Shown here: positions 23,949 to 32,806 of the stretch, one piece after another | Position numbering within the stretch: the first letter of the stretch is position 1 | Layout: each line of letters begins with the position of its first letter | Source of the DNA: Clostridium disporicum | GTDB lineage: Bacteria; Bacillota; Clostridia; Clostridiales; Clostridiaceae | Reading direction: 5' to 3' | NCBI RefSeq assembly: GCF_001405015.1 | Contig: NZ_CYZX01000018.1 | Span: 27,886-72,804, forward strand | Length of the DNA stretch: 44,919 nt | Translations under genes and position numbers: made by a program | Notes under the pieces: model-generated | The model's database searches: none | What the model saw: the letters and a program-made list of their open reading frames with translations, nothing else | Told to the model about the DNA's origin: nothing

Positions 23949-24806
23949 CTATATGTTTATGAATCCTTTACCTTTAACTTCTGAAGCATCAATTATTGTA
24001 ATAAATGCTTTAGGATCAATACGAAGAATTTTATTTTTTAAACTAATAAATTGTGAAGAAGTAATAGCTACATATAACATCTTCTTCTTACTATGAGTAT
24101 ATTCACCTTCAGCCATAATTGATGTAATACCACGGTGCAAGTCATTTATAACGTAATTTATAATTTCATTTTCTTTTTCTGTAAGGATTAACAATAATTT
24201 CTTGCTTGTAAATCCATTTAATACTTTATCTAAAATAGTTCCTTGTATGAACATAGAGATAAGTGTATAAAGCGCTTGTGGTAAACCGAAAATAAGTGCA
24301 GCAATAGCAACTATAATTAAGTTGAATACAAAATTAAGTTTACCAATTTCAAAATTAGAATATTTTTTTCTAATTACCATAGTTATAATATCTATTCCAC
24401 CAGTAGAACCATTTCTATAAAATACAAGCCCCATACCAATACCACATAAGACTCCACCGTATATACAGTATAATAGTATGTCGTTAACTTGAATTAATGC
24501 TGATAATGGTTTAGTAATTATTAATGATAATGAAATAGAAAGCATACCTATAGCGGTATATAGAGTAAATCTTTTACTAAGAAATTTATAACTTATAAAA
24601 AATAAAGGAATATTTAATAGGAATACAGTAATACCTGATGGAATATCAGATACATATTGTAAAATAAGAGCTATTCCTGTAACCCCTCCACTTACAAGTT
24701 TTGCATTAGTTAAGAAAAGATTAACTCCTAGTGAGTAGATAAAACACCCTAAAATTATAACTACTACATCAATATAAAAGTTTTTTGATTTAAGTAAATC
24801 TTTCAT
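23949..24806 (-). CDS. YitT family membrane protein with C-terminal DUF2179 domain
   Basis: This 285-residue protein has about 5-6 membrane helices in residues 1-195, with the family runs GVNLFLTNAKLVSGGVTGIAL (parts), GIGMGLVFYRNGSTGGIDI and ALYTLISMFIQGTILDKVL. Residues from about 200 to 285 form the cytosolic DUF2179 domain (LLLILTEKENEI, HRGITSIMAEGEYTHSKKKM in part, IDPKAFITIIDASEVKGKGF). Function is unknown; transport has been suggested for the family. GAGGTG lies 6 bases before the ATG on the minus strand. Confidence 0.93.
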   Translation of the reverse strand: MKDLLKSKNFYIDVVVIILGCFIYSLGVNLFLTNAKLVSGGVTGIALILQYVSDIPSGITVFLLNIPLFFISYKFLSKRFTLYTAIGMLSISLSLIITKPLSALIQVNDILLYCIYGGVLCGIGMGLVFYRNGSTGGIDIITMVIRKKYSNFEIGKLNFVFNLIIVAIAALIFGLPQALYTLISMFIQGTILDKVLNGFTSKKLLLILTEKENEIINYVINDLHRGITSIMAEGEYTHSKKKMLYVAITSSQFISLKNKILRIDPKAFITIIDASEVKGKGFINI

Positions 24807-24847
24807 TAGTGCACCTCATGTTACAATTATTATTTTTCATAAGTTTG

Positions 24848-24876
24848 ATTATATATTAGTTTCTAAGAGATGTTAA
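24848..24876 (-). promoter_or_regulatory. Promoter of the YitT-family gene
   Basis: On the minus strand TTAACA (24876-24871) and TATAAT (24853-24848) are 17 bases apart, placing the start near 24841 and leaving a leader of about 35 nt before the ATG at 24806. Confidence 0.75.
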
Positions 24877-24906
24877 TATTATTTTAATAAAATTAGCAAT
24901 AAAATA

Positions 24907-25013
24907 TTGACAATTACGATAATATATATTAAATAGTAATAGTTATTAATTATTAAAAATAATAGATAATTTAAGCAAGTGAGAGGAAAATATGTTATTT
25001 TCTCTTTTTTTAT
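24907..25013 (+). promoter_or_regulatory. Possible promoter plus terminator-like hairpin in the yitT-nrdA gap
   Basis: TTGACA (24907-24912) lies 17 bases before a weak TAAATA (24930-24935). About 45 bases past the predicted start is a hairpin (AGAG-G-AAAATA 24982-24992 with TATTTTCTCT, ending at 25005, one bulged G) followed by a run of T. No gene lies between. The pair could make a small RNA of about 70 nt, or the hairpin could insulate the nrdA promoter that follows. Confidence 0.45.
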
Positions 25014-25025
25014 TTATTTTTTAAT

Positions 25026-25054
25026 TTTACAAGTATATATAGCAAAGTTATAAT
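25026..25054 (+). promoter_or_regulatory. Promoter of nrdA
   Basis: TTTACA (25026-25031) and a perfect TATAAT (25049-25054) are 17 bases apart, giving a start near 25061, inside the first NrdR-like box. Confidence 0.75.
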
Positions 25055-25112
25055 TAACAATATATTGTGTCAGAGTGTTGAAAAAAAGAGTAAAGTATAC
25101 TATATATGGTGG
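25055..25112 (+). promoter_or_regulatory. Two NrdR-like boxes overlapping the nrdA start region
   Basis: Box 1 (25055-25070, TAACAATATATTGTGT) and box 2 (25097-25112, ATACTATATATGGTGG) each match 13 of 16 positions of the ACACTATATATTGTGT-type NrdR box as I recall it. Their starts are 42 bases apart, about four helical turns, so both face the same side of DNA. Box 1 covers the predicted start site and box 2 reaches the ribosome-binding site. NrdR is the usual repressor of ribonucleotide reductase genes; binding is inferred. Confidence 0.7.
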
Positions 25113-25120
25113 AGGAAACT

Positions 25121-27352
25121 ATGGGATATTTACAAAGAATATGTAACTATGCAGTTGAAGGATTAGAAGGGGAAAATGAAATCTATACAAGTAAGAAGCT
25201 AATAGAGAGTTGTGAAAATATAATAAGACCGTCAATGAGTAATGATGAGATTAGAAAGTCAGTAATTCAAATTTCACTTGAGTTAACAACAGATAGTGAA
25301 CCAAAGTGGCAATATGTAGCTTCAAAATTATATATAGATAAACTGTATGATGACATAAGAAAAAACAGAGAATTAGAAGAAGATTCTAATGTATATAATG
25401 ATTTTTATAGCTTCATAAATAATATGACAGAAAAAAAATTATATGGAGAGTATATATTAAACAGTTATTCTAAAGATGATATATATGAATTAGAGAAATT
25501 TATAAAACCAGAAAGAGATTTAATTTTTACATATAGCGGAATAGATTTATTAGCAAAGAGGTATCTAATTCAAGACTTTAGTAGGGCTGTTTTAGAAGCA
25601 CCTCAACAGATGTTTATGGGTATAGCTATGCATTTAGCAATTCCAGAAAAAAAAGAGGAAAGATTGTATTGGGTAAAAAGATTCTATGATGTTTTAAGTT
25701 CGCTTAAAGCAACTATGGCAACACCAACTATGTCAAATGCAAGAAAACCATTCTATCAATTGAGTTCGTGTTTTATAGATACAGTAGATGATAGCTTGAA
25801 GGGAATATATAAATCATTAGACAATTTTGCTGAGGTTTCTAAATTCGGTGGAGGAATGGGAATATATCTTGGTAAAGTAAGAGCTATGGGTTCTACTATT
25901 AGAGGATTTAAAGGAGCTGCAGGCGGAGTAATACCATGGATAAAATTATTTAATGATACAGCTATTGCAGTAGACCAATTAGGAGTTAGAAATGGATCAG
26001 TTGCAATATGGTTAGATGCTTGGCATAAAGATTTACCAGAATTTTTACAGTTAAGAACAAATAATGGTGATGATAGAAAGAAAGCTCACGATATATTCCC
26101 AGGGCTTTGTTATCCTAATCTTTTCTGGAAGCTAGCTGAGTCTAATATAGATGCAGATTGGTATATGATGTGTCCACACGAAATAAGAACTGTGAAAGGA
26201 TATAATCTTGAAGATTTCTATGGAGAAGAATGGGAAGAAAAATACTATGAATGTGTTAATGATGAAAGAATAGAAAAAAGAGTAATGTCTGTTAAAGATA
26301 TAGTTAGATTAATTATAAAGAGTGCTGCAGAAACAGGAACTCCATTTGCTTTTTATAGAGATACAGCAAATAAAATGAATCCTAATAAGCATAAAGGTAT
26401 GATATATTCTTCAAATCTTTGTACAGAGATAATGCAAAATACAAGTGCTATGGACATACAACAAACAGAAATAATTGATGAAGATGGAGACAAAATAATA
26501 GTAGAAAAAACTAAAGCTGGAGATTTTGTAGTATGTAATCTTTCATCAGTAGTTTTAGGAAATATAGATGTAAATTCAGATAAAGAAATTGAGTATGTAG
26601 TAGAAACTCAAATAAGAGCTATGGATAATGTAATTGATCTAAATTATTATGCGGTACCATTTGCAGAAGTTACTAATAAGAAATACAGAGCTATAGGTCT
26701 TGGAACAAGTGGTTATCATCATATGCTAGCTAATAATAAAATTCATTGGACAGAAGATAAGCATCTAGAGTTTGCTGATAAAGTGTATGAAAAGATTAAT
26801 TTCTATGCAATAAAAGCTAGTGTTAATATAGCAAAAGAAAAAGGTTCGTATACATATTTTGAAGGATCTGATTGGCAGACAGGTGATTATTTTGATTTAA
26901 GACAATATAACTCACCAATGTGGAATGAATTAAGAGAAAATGTTAAAGAATTTGGAATGAGAAATGGATACCTATTTGCGGTTGCTCCAAATGGATCTAC
27001 TGCTACTATAGCTGGAACATCTGAAGGTGTTGACCCTGTTATGGCAAGATTCTGGTTAGAGGAGAAAAAGGGAAGTATAATACCAAAAACAGCTCCAAAT
27101 TTAAGTTGGGAAAACTTCTGGTATTATAATTCAGCGTATAACATAGAACAAAAATTATGCATACAAGTAAATGGAATAAGACAAAGACATATAGATCAAG
27201 GACAATCATTTAATTTATATATAACTACAGATTATACAATGAGACAAATAATGAACCTATATATAGAAGCATGTAAATGTGGTGTTAAATCAATTTATTA
27301 TGTAAGATCTAAATCATTAACTGTTTCAGATTGTGAAAGCTGTTCAGCTTAA
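25121..27352 (+). CDS. nrdA: Ribonucleoside-diphosphate reductase, class I alpha (large) subunit
   Basis: It reduces ribonucleotides to deoxyribonucleotides with NrdB. The protein has 743 residues from ATG 25121, 5 bases after GGAGG; an in-frame ATG at 25106 lies upstream of that site. The active site shows N432-x-C434-x-E436 in SSNLCTEI, the redox cysteines C217 (LSSCFID) and C472 (VVCNLSS), the loop GGGMGIYLGKVRAMGS, PNGSTATIAGTSEGVDP, the radical-transfer YY pair (SIYYVRS) and a C-terminal shuttle pair CESC. The N-terminal 100 residues are only weakly like an ATP-cone, so allosteric control is uncertain. Confidence 0.95.
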   Translation: MGYLQRICNYAVEGLEGENEIYTSKKLIESCENIIRPSMSNDEIRKSVIQISLELTTDSEPKWQYVASKLYIDKLYDDIRKNRELEEDSNVYNDFYSFINNMTEKKLYGEYILNSYSKDDIYELEKFIKPERDLIFTYSGIDLLAKRYLIQDFSRAVLEAPQQMFMGIAMHLAIPEKKEERLYWVKRFYDVLSSLKATMATPTMSNARKPFYQLSSCFIDTVDDSLKGIYKSLDNFAEVSKFGGGMGIYLGKVRAMGSTIRGFKGAAGGVIPWIKLFNDTAIAVDQLGVRNGSVAIWLDAWHKDLPEFLQLRTNNGDDRKKAHDIFPGLCYPNLFWKLAESNIDADWYMMCPHEIRTVKGYNLEDFYGEEWEEKYYECVNDERIEKRVMSVKDIVRLIIKSAAETGTPFAFYRDTANKMNPNKHKGMIYSSNLCTEIMQNTSAMDIQQTEIIDEDGDKIIVEKTKAGDFVVCNLSSVVLGNIDVNSDKEIEYVVETQIRAMDNVIDLNYYAVPFAEVTNKKYRAIGLGTSGYHHMLANNKIHWTEDKHLEFADKVYEKINFYAIKASVNIAKEKGSYTYFEGSDWQTGDYFDLRQYNSPMWNELRENVKEFGMRNGYLFAVAPNGSTATIAGTSEGVDPVMARFWLEEKKGSIIPKTAPNLSWENFWYYNSAYNIEQKLCIQVNGIRQRHIDQGQSFNLYITTDYTMRQIMNLYIEACKCGVKSIYYVRSKSLTVSDCESCSA

Positions 27353-27505
27353 AACAGTGACAACTTAAAGTGAGTTAAAACTTAAGGAATAAAATCACCT
27401 GAGGTTATTTTAGAAAATTTTATTTAAAGAAAGTTGCTTAGAAATTTTATTAGTAACTTGTAATTTTAAATTTGTCACTAAAAAAGAAGTGAGGAGAAAT
27501 GAGAG
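27353..27505 (+). other. nrdA-nrdB intergenic spacer with flanking inverted repeat
   Basis: This 153-base spacer has AGTGACAA at 27356-27363 and its exact complement TTGTCACT at 27472-27479, enclosing about 108 bases, plus a small inner hairpin (ACCT-G-AGGT near 27403). There is no U-tract terminator. It may fold as one domain in the nrdAB mRNA. Confidence 0.4.
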
Positions 27506-28540
27506 ATGAATGTTAATAGAAAGCCATTATTTAATGAAAATGGTGATATAGATATAAGTAAGAAGAGGATGATTAATGGAAATACAACTAACTTAAATGA
27601 TTTTAATAATATGAAGTATAGTTGGGTTGCTGATTGGTACAGACAAGGAATGAATAATTTCTGGATACCAGAAGAAATTAATCTTTCTCAAGATTTGAAG
27701 GATTATAATAAATTAACAACAGAAGAAAGAACAGCTTATGATAAAATACTATCTTTTTTAATATTTTTAGACTCAATACAAACTGCTAATTTGAGTAATA
27801 TAAATAATTACATCACAGCTAGTGAAGTAAATTTGTGTTTAACAATTCAAGCTTTCCAAGAAGCTGTTCACTCTCAAAGCTATAGTTATATGTTAGATAC
27901 TATATGTTCACCAGAAAAGAGAAATGAGATACTTTATCAATGGAAAGATGATGAAATTTTATTAACTAGAAATAAATTTATAGGAGATTTATATAATAAT
28001 TTTATAGAATCACCTACAAAAGAGAATTTGATTAAGACTATAATGGCAAACTATATATTAGAAGGTATATATTTTTATTCAGGATTTATGTTTTTTTATA
28101 ATTTGGAGAGAAATGGTAAAATGCCAGGTTCAGCTCAAGAAATAAGATATATAAATAGAGATGAGAATACACACCTTTGGTTATTTAGAAACATAATGAG
28201 AGAACTTCAACGAGAAGAGGAAACCTTATTTACGGATGAACTTAAAGAGGAATTAAGGGAAATGATGAGATGTGGAGTGGAAAATGAAATAAATTGGGGG
28301 CATTATGTTATCGGAGATAATATCCAAGGAATAAATAAAAATATGATAGAGTCGTATATAAAATATTTAGGTAATAAAAGATTAAAAGAGATAGGTTTAA
28401 CGCCTTTATATGAAGGATATGATAAAAATCCTGCTAATTGGGTAGACACTTTATCAGATGCAAATTCAGTAAAAACAGATTTTTTTGAAGCTAAGTCAAC
28501 AGCATATGCAAAAGCAAGCACATTAATAGATGATTTATAG
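27506..28540 (+). CDS. nrdB: Ribonucleoside-diphosphate reductase, class I beta (small) subunit
   Basis: It houses the dimetal-tyrosyl radical cofactor that starts catalysis in NrdA. The product has 344 residues. Metal ligands are visible as D89 (FLDSIQTAN), E119 and H122 (QEAVHSQSY), E186 (ILEGIYFY), and E220 and H223 (DENTHLW); the radical Tyr is Y126, four residues after H122. All are kept, so it looks like an ordinary tyrosyl-radical enzyme rather than a Tyr-less one. GAGGAG lies 9 bases before the ATG. It is probably cotranscribed with nrdA. Confidence 0.95.
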   Translation: MNVNRKPLFNENGDIDISKKRMINGNTTNLNDFNNMKYSWVADWYRQGMNNFWIPEEINLSQDLKDYNKLTTEERTAYDKILSFLIFLDSIQTANLSNINNYITASEVNLCLTIQAFQEAVHSQSYSYMLDTICSPEKRNEILYQWKDDEILLTRNKFIGDLYNNFIESPTKENLIKTIMANYILEGIYFYSGFMFFYNLERNGKMPGSAQEIRYINRDENTHLWLFRNIMRELQREEETLFTDELKEELREMMRCGVENEINWGHYVIGDNIQGINKNMIESYIKYLGNKRLKEIGLTPLYEGYDKNPANWVDTLSDANSVKTDFFEAKSTAYAKASTLIDDL

Positions 28541-28591
28541 GAAAATAATATAGAATTTTTTTCAGATTGGAAAAAATGTAAACAATTTTTA

Positions 28592-28619
28592 TTAACAATA
28601 ATAAAAAATATGTTATAAT
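28592..28619 (+). promoter_or_regulatory. Promoter of ptsI
   Basis: TTAACA (28592-28597) and TATAAT (28614-28619) are 16 bases apart. The leader of about 85 nt contains a hairpin, ACTTAAG (28665-28671) with CTTAAGT (28688-28694), just before the ribosome-binding site GGGAGG. Confidence 0.7.
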
Positions 28620-28712
28620 GAAAATTAGTGATAATTATTTGATAAAAATTTTAATTAATTTTTAACTTAAGAACAACAAGATTTATGCTTAAGTATAGGG
28701 AGGAATTCAATA

Positions 28713-30332
28713 ATGAAAAAAGGTATTGCTGCATCAAAGGGTTATGCAATAGGTAAAGTATTCATACAAGAACATGAAGAAATAGTTATAACTGATGCTA
28801 AAGTTTCAGACGTAGCTGCTGAAAAAGAAAGCTTAAAGAAAGCTTTAGACGCTTCTAAAGAACAATTAACAGCTATAAAAGAAAAAACCCTTGCAGAAAT
28901 AGGAGAGCACGAAGCACAAGTTTTTGAAGCTCATTTAACTTTATTAGATGACCCAGAATTCACAGGTCAAATGGAAATGACTATTGAAGGTGATAGCTTA
29001 AATGCTATGAAAGCAGTTCAAAGCGTTACAGATACATTTGTTATGATTTTCGAATCAATGGAAGATGACTATATGAGAGAAAGAGCTGCTGATATTAAAG
29101 ACGTTTCTAAGAGAATCATCTCTAACTTAGCAGGAAAAGGTGGAAGTGGATTTGCTATAACTGAAGCAAATACTGTAGTTGTTGCTTACGACTTAACTCC
29201 ATCAGATACAGCTCAATTAGATAGATCAAAAGTTGTAGGTTTCTTAACTGATATCGGAGGAAGAACTTCTCACTCTGCTATCATGGCTAGAACTTTAGAA
29301 ATCCCAGCTGTAGTTGGTTTAGGAGATATAACTAAATCAGTTAAAAATGGTGATTCAATCATCGTTGATGGTATAGAAGGATTTGCAATAATCAATCCAT
29401 CAGAAGAAGTTATTGCTGAGTATATAGCTAAGAAAGAAAGATTTGCAGCAGAACAAGAAGAGTTAAAGAAACTTATCGAAGTTAAGACTGTAACTAAATC
29501 AGGAAAGAGAATTGAAGTTTGTGGTAACATCGGTAAGCCTGAAGATATAGATCAAGTATTAGCTAATGGTGGAGACGGTGTAGGTCTTTTCAGAACTGAA
29601 TTCTTATACATGGATAGAGAGTCAGCTCCAACTGAAGAAGAACAATTCCAAGCTTACAAAACTGTTTTAGAAAAAGCTAACGGTAAACAAATCGTTATTA
29701 GAACATTAGATATCGGTGGGGATAAAGTATTACCATACTTACCATTACCAGAAGAAATGAACCCATTCTTAGGATATAGAGCTATAAGATTATGTTTAGA
29801 TAGAAAAGACATATTCAGAGTTCAAATAAGAGCTTTATTAAGAGCTTCTGTATACGGAAATCTTTGTGTAATGTTCCCAATGATTTCAGGATTAGAAGAA
29901 TTCCAAGCAGCTAAAGCATTCGTTGAAGAATGTAGAGCAGAATTACATTCTGAAGGAGTTAAAACTTCAGATACAACTCAATGGGGTATCATGGTTGAAA
30001 TTCCAGCTGCAGCAGTTATGGCTGATGAATTAGCTAAGCACGTAGACTTCTTCTCAATCGGAACTAACGACTTAATCCAATATACATTAGCTGCAGACAG
30101 AATGAGTGAGAAGGTATCATACCTTTACAATCCAATGCACCCAGCTGTATTAAGATTAATAAAAATGACTATAGATGGAGCTCACAAACACGGTAAGTGG
30201 GTTGGAATGTGTGGAGAAATGGCAGGAGATGAAGCTGCTATCCCAACATTAGTAGAATACGGACTAGATGAATTCTCAATGAGTGCTACATCAATATTAA
30301 CAGCTAAGAAGATAATATTAGAACAAGAGTAA
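28713..30332 (+). CDS. ptsI: Phosphoenolpyruvate-protein phosphotransferase (PTS enzyme I)
   Basis: Enzyme I takes phosphate from PEP and passes it to HPr, the first step of sugar uptake by the PTS. The product has 539 residues. The phospho-accepting His is H187 in GGRTSHSAIMAR; the PEP-binding C-terminal domain has FRTEFLYMDR, FLGYRAIR, the run SIGTNDLIQYTLAADR and the catalytic C500 in GMCGEMAGD. It stands alone with its own promoter and terminator, without ptsH. Its codon use (many C-ending codons) resembles the ribosomal genes, pointing to high expression. Confidence 0.97.
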   Translation: MKKGIAASKGYAIGKVFIQEHEEIVITDAKVSDVAAEKESLKKALDASKEQLTAIKEKTLAEIGEHEAQVFEAHLTLLDDPEFTGQMEMTIEGDSLNAMKAVQSVTDTFVMIFESMEDDYMRERAADIKDVSKRIISNLAGKGGSGFAITEANTVVVAYDLTPSDTAQLDRSKVVGFLTDIGGRTSHSAIMARTLEIPAVVGLGDITKSVKNGDSIIVDGIEGFAIINPSEEVIAEYIAKKERFAAEQEELKKLIEVKTVTKSGKRIEVCGNIGKPEDIDQVLANGGDGVGLFRTEFLYMDRESAPTEEEQFQAYKTVLEKANGKQIVIRTLDIGGDKVLPYLPLPEEMNPFLGYRAIRLCLDRKDIFRVQIRALLRASVYGNLCVMFPMISGLEEFQAAKAFVEECRAELHSEGVKTSDTTQWGIMVEIPAAAVMADELAKHVDFFSIGTNDLIQYTLAADRMSEKVSYLYNPMHPAVLRLIKMTIDGAHKHGKWVGMCGEMAGDEAAIPTLVEYGLDEFSMSATSILTAKKIILEQE

Positions 30333-30355
30333 TATTAAAATAATTAACAATAGAT

Positions 30356-30387
30356 AAAAAAGTACGCTTAATAGGCGTACTTTTTTT
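30356..30387 (+). terminator. Terminator of ptsI
   Basis: GTACGC (30362-30367) pairs with GCGTAC (30375-30380), extended by A-T pairs from the A and T runs on both sides; loop TTAATAG. It lies about 25 bases after the ptsI stop. Confidence 0.92.
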
Positions 30388-30498
30388 ATTTATTAATAAT
30401 TGAAAAATATATCATAAATTGTTAAATTTAAACTATAGATTATTGAAGTATCATATACTCACAGTAAGAAAGAATAAAGGTAAATTATGGAGGAGATT

Positions 30499-31032
30499 AT
30501 GAAAAAGTCTTTAGAACTATTTTTATCAATATTTAAGATTGGGACATTTACCTTTGGAGGAGGATATGCAATGATACCACTAATAGAAGAGGAAGTGGTA
30601 GTAAATAAAGGATGGATTAGTAAAGAGGAATTTTTGGATATTTTGGTTGTTTCTCAAAGTTTACCAGGAGCTTTAGCTGTTAACACTTCAGTATTTTTAG
30701 GATATAAAATTGGGGGATTTATAGGTGCGATGGTAGCATTACTTGCTGTAATACTACCATCATTTTTAATCATTCTAATCATTGCAGTTTTTTTTATGAA
30801 ATTTAGAGATAACTATTATGTAAATGCAGCTTTTAAAGGGATAACAGCAGCAGTGCCAATGCTAGTTTTAATTGGAGCAATAAGCCTTTCAAAAGGTCTA
30901 GAGAAGAATATAAGAACACTAATAACTATAATTGTTGGAATAATTGCTTTGGCATTTTTTAATATACACCCTGTATTGGTAATAATTATTTCAGGATTAT
31001 ATGGAGTTATATTCTTAAAAAATCAGGTGTAA
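30499..31032 (+). CDS. Chromate transporter (CHR) family protein, first half-size subunit
   Basis: This 177-residue membrane protein has about 5-6 helices. It carries the CHR signature near the N-terminus (FKIGTFTFGGGYAMIPLI), followed by WISKEEFLDILVVSQSLPGALAVN. I start it at ATG 30499 after GGAGG; ATG 30487 overlaps that site. Full-length ChrA has two such halves; here each half is its own gene, and the two likely form a heterodimer. Despite the family name, the natural substrate in anaerobes is unknown. Confidence 0.9.
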   Translation: MKKSLELFLSIFKIGTFTFGGGYAMIPLIEEEVVVNKGWISKEEFLDILVVSQSLPGALAVNTSVFLGYKIGGFIGAMVALLAVILPSFLIILIIAVFFMKFRDNYYVNAAFKGITAAVPMLVLIGAISLSKGLEKNIRTLITIIVGIIALAFFNIHPVLVIIISGLYGVIFLKNQV

Positions 31033-31035
31033 TAT

Positions 31036-31560
31036 ATGGAAATATTAATTAAACTTTATTTTGTTTTCTTAAAGATTGGAACATTTAGCTTTGGCGGGGG
31101 TTATGCAATGTTACCTTTTATGCAGAGGGAAATAGTAGAAAATAATTGTTGGATATCAATGTCTCAATTTAGTGACATAATAGGAATATCACAAATGACA
31201 CCAGGACCTGTAGCGATAAATTCAGCAACATTTGTGGGATATAAAGTTGGAGGAGTGGCTGGTAGTGTTGTAGCAACACTAGGAGTTATAACAACATCGT
31301 TTATATTAGTAACAATTATAAATAAGATATTAGATAAGTTTAAAGAATCGATTACTGTAAAGGCTATGTTAGCTGGTATGAGACCTATACTTATAGCTTT
31401 AATAATATATGCATTTATAGATTTAGCTAAAGAATCATACGTAGATTTAAAAAGCATAATTATAACTATAATAATAGGAATTATATTAGTCTCCAAGAAA
31501 GTACATCCAATTTTAGTTATAGTTATTGCGGCAATATTAGGACTAATATTTTATTTGTAA
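31036..31560 (+). CDS. Chromate transporter (CHR) family protein, second half-size subunit
   Basis: This 174-residue protein is homologous to the one just upstream: FLKIGTFSFGGGYAMLPFM and GISQMTPGPVAIN match its partner's signature, the latter being the C-half type with TPGP. It starts 4 bases after the first subunit's stop behind AGGTGT, so the two are co-translated. About 5-6 membrane helices are expected. Confidence 0.9.
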   Translation: MEILIKLYFVFLKIGTFSFGGGYAMLPFMQREIVENNCWISMSQFSDIIGISQMTPGPVAINSATFVGYKVGGVAGSVVATLGVITTSFILVTIINKILDKFKESITVKAMLAGMRPILIALIIYAFIDLAKESYVDLKSIIITIIIGIILVSKKVHPILVIVIAAILGLIFYL

Positions 31561-31628
31561 CTAATAATATTAATAGGATAAAAATATAACTTAGATAAAG
31601 TTTTTAAGAAAATTATAGGAGGAGAATA

Positions 31629-32801
31629 ATGATTACTGTTATTAAGAATATACATGTTTACGCGCCAGAAGATTTAGGAATTAAAGATGTAGTAATAACT
31701 TCAAATAAAATTGAAGGAATATATGATAATGTAGAAATTCCAAATAATTTTGTAGCAATAGAAATAATTGATGGGAAAGGAAAGCTACTTTATCCAGGAT
31801 TTATAGATAATCATGTTCATATATTAGGTGGAGGTGGTGAAGGTGGATTTAAGACACGTACACCAGAGATGCAGTTATCAACGCTAATAGAAGCTGGAGT
31901 AACGACAGTAGTAGGATGTATTGGAACTGATGGAGTATGTAGAAATATGAGATCATTAATTGCAAAAGCTAAAGGATTAGAAGAAGAAGGTATAACTACT
32001 TATTGTTATACTGGTTCTTATGAGATTCCTGTAAAGACCATTACAGATAGTATAAAAGGGGATATGATGATGGTCGACAAAGTTATAGGAGTTGGAGAAG
32101 TAGCGTTATCTGATCATAGAAGTTCTCAAGCAACATTTCAAGATTTCGTAAATACAGTAGCTAGTGCTAGAGTTGGAGGCTTGTTATCTGGAAAGGCTGG
32201 GATAGTTAATGTTCATTTAGGAAATGGAGCAAGAAAGTTAGAATATTTATCTAAATTAATAGATGAAACAGAGATTCCACCAACGCAAGTATTACCAACT
32301 CATATAAATAGAAGTGATAAGTTATTCTATGAAGGTGAATTATATGCAAAAAAAGGTGGTTTTATAGATTTAACAACAAGTAGTGATCCTAACTTTTTAG
32401 AGCCAGGAGAAATAAGAGCCGGTGAAGGATTATCAACTCTTTTAAGAAATGGAGTAGATATAGAACATATAACATTTTCTTCAGATGCTAATGGAAGTAT
32501 GCCTAAATTTGATGAACAAGGACATTTAGTAGGGTTAGGAATATGCTCAGTATCAAGTTTATATAGAGAGGTTAAAGAGAGTATAAAAGAACATAAGGTA
32601 CCAATAGAAGAGGCTATAAAAGTAATAACTTCTAATGTAGCAAATATACTTAAGCTTGATAATAAGGGAAGGATAACAGGAGGAAGAGATGCAGATTTTG
32701 TAATAGTAGACGAAGAAAGTTTAGATATAGATATGGTAATAGCGAAAGGAAAAATAGTTGTTGAAAAAGGAGAGGCTGTTGTAAAAGGAACATTTGAATA
32801 G
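31629..32801 (+). CDS. iadA: Isoaspartyl dipeptidase (beta-aspartyl peptidase)
   Basis: The enzyme cleaves isoaspartyl dipeptides left from damaged proteins; it belongs to the amidohydrolase superfamily. The product has 390 residues, the family length. Metal-site residues are H62 and H64 (DNHVHILGGGGEGGF), H196 (NVHLG), H225 (PTHINR) and D286 (SSDANGS). The bridging position, a carboxylated Lys in the E. coli enzyme, appears to be E157 here (GVGEVALSDHRSS). GGAGGAG precedes ATG 31629. It lies 68 bases after the chromate-type pair and could share its transcript. Confidence 0.92.
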   Translation: MITVIKNIHVYAPEDLGIKDVVITSNKIEGIYDNVEIPNNFVAIEIIDGKGKLLYPGFIDNHVHILGGGGEGGFKTRTPEMQLSTLIEAGVTTVVGCIGTDGVCRNMRSLIAKAKGLEEEGITTYCYTGSYEIPVKTITDSIKGDMMMVDKVIGVGEVALSDHRSSQATFQDFVNTVASARVGGLLSGKAGIVNVHLGNGARKLEYLSKLIDETEIPPTQVLPTHINRSDKLFYEGELYAKKGGFIDLTTSSDPNFLEPGEIRAGEGLSTLLRNGVDIEHITFSSDANGSMPKFDEQGHLVGLGICSVSSLYREVKESIKEHKVPIEEAIKVITSNVANILKLDNKGRITGGRDADFVIVDEESLDIDMVIAKGKIVVEKGEAVVKGTFE

Positions 32802-32806
32802 TATTG

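Noticed and set aside
30499..31560. Frameshifted single chrA gene
   Set aside because: The two halves each have their own start, ribosome-binding site and full signature motif; split chromate-transporter pairs are a known arrangement, so no frameshift is needed.
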